DNA from: SOKG01 sp964502665
Lineage (GTDB): Bacteria > Chloroflexota > Dehalococcoidia > SZUA-161
Assembly: GCA_964502665.1 (NCBI GenBank)
Contig: CAZCXP010000132.1
Location: 1 to 7,026, forward strand
Length of the DNA: 7,026 nt
Direction of reading: 5' to 3'
The notes under the pieces were generated by a model. That model searched no databases and was not told the origin of the DNA. It was given only the letters and a program-made list of their open reading frames with translations. Position numbers and translations under genes: made by a program. Numbering within the stretch: the stretch's first letter is position 1; every line of letters begins with the position of its first letter. Shown here piece by piece: positions 6,997-7,026 of the stretch.

Positions 6997-7026
6997 ATTA
7001 TATACCGAGGTACGGCCTTCTGACAA
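6997..7026 (-). promoter_or_regulatory. Sigma-70-type promoter for the glycosyltransferase gene
   Basis: Read on the minus strand, TTGTCA (7026-7021) is one base from the -35 consensus, and TATAAT (7002-6997) is a perfect -10, with an 18-base spacer. Transcription would start near 6990, giving a leader of about 90 bases before the ATG at 6898. I see no clear operator, riboswitch or long stem in the leader. The promoter touches the window edge, so upstream elements are not visible. Confidence 0.6.

Noticed and set aside
1..7026. CRISPR arrays, tRNA or rRNA genes, insertion sequences, long repeats
   Set aside because: None was seen on either strand; coding sequence covers nearly everything and the remaining gaps are shorter than 140 bases.

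Overview
The window (7,026 bases, about mid-50s percent G+C by eye) holds the 3' part of a rightward catabolic operon and one leftward glycosyltransferase gene facing it. It looks bacterial: gene gaps of 1 base, strong GGAGG-type ribosome binding sites, and a consensus-like sigma-70 promoter. Phylum cannot be fixed from this sequence. The glycosyltransferase type and general gene style remind me of uncultured Chloroflexota (Dehalococcoidia-like) genomes, but that is a weak impression.

Positions 1-3977 carry three tightly packed genes that match the three subunits of an acetone carboxylase in the order known from acxABC operons: beta (HyuA/oxoprolinase-A fold, 5' end cut off by the window edge), alpha (HyuB/oxoprolinase-B fold, 741 residues) and gamma (small zinc-ribbon protein, 187 residues). 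The family couples ATP hydrolysis to AMP and two phosphates with carboxylation of acetone to acetoacetate. After a 78-base gap, positions 4056-5531 encode a fused A+B family I 3-oxoacid CoA-transferase. Together the genes suggest a short pathway: acetone (or a related ketone) plus bicarbonate to acetoacetate, then CoA transfer to acetoacetyl-CoA, ready for thiolysis. No thiolase, activator or regulator gene lies in the window.

The most notable detail is in the alpha subunit. Two of the expected metal ligands (His142, Asp145) are present, but by my remembered alignment the third ligand histidine is replaced by Met167. This may mean a different metal site or a different substrate in this branch of the family.

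Positions 5532-5668 form a short convergent intergenic stretch with a possible 44-codon GTG-started reading frame and a weak hairpin. Positions 5669-6898 on the minus strand encode a GT4-family glycosyltransferase (409 residues), probably for envelope or exopolysaccharide glycans and unrelated to the ketone operon. Its promoter (TTGTCA, 18-base spacer, TATAAT on the minus strand) sits at the right edge, with a roughly 90-base leader.
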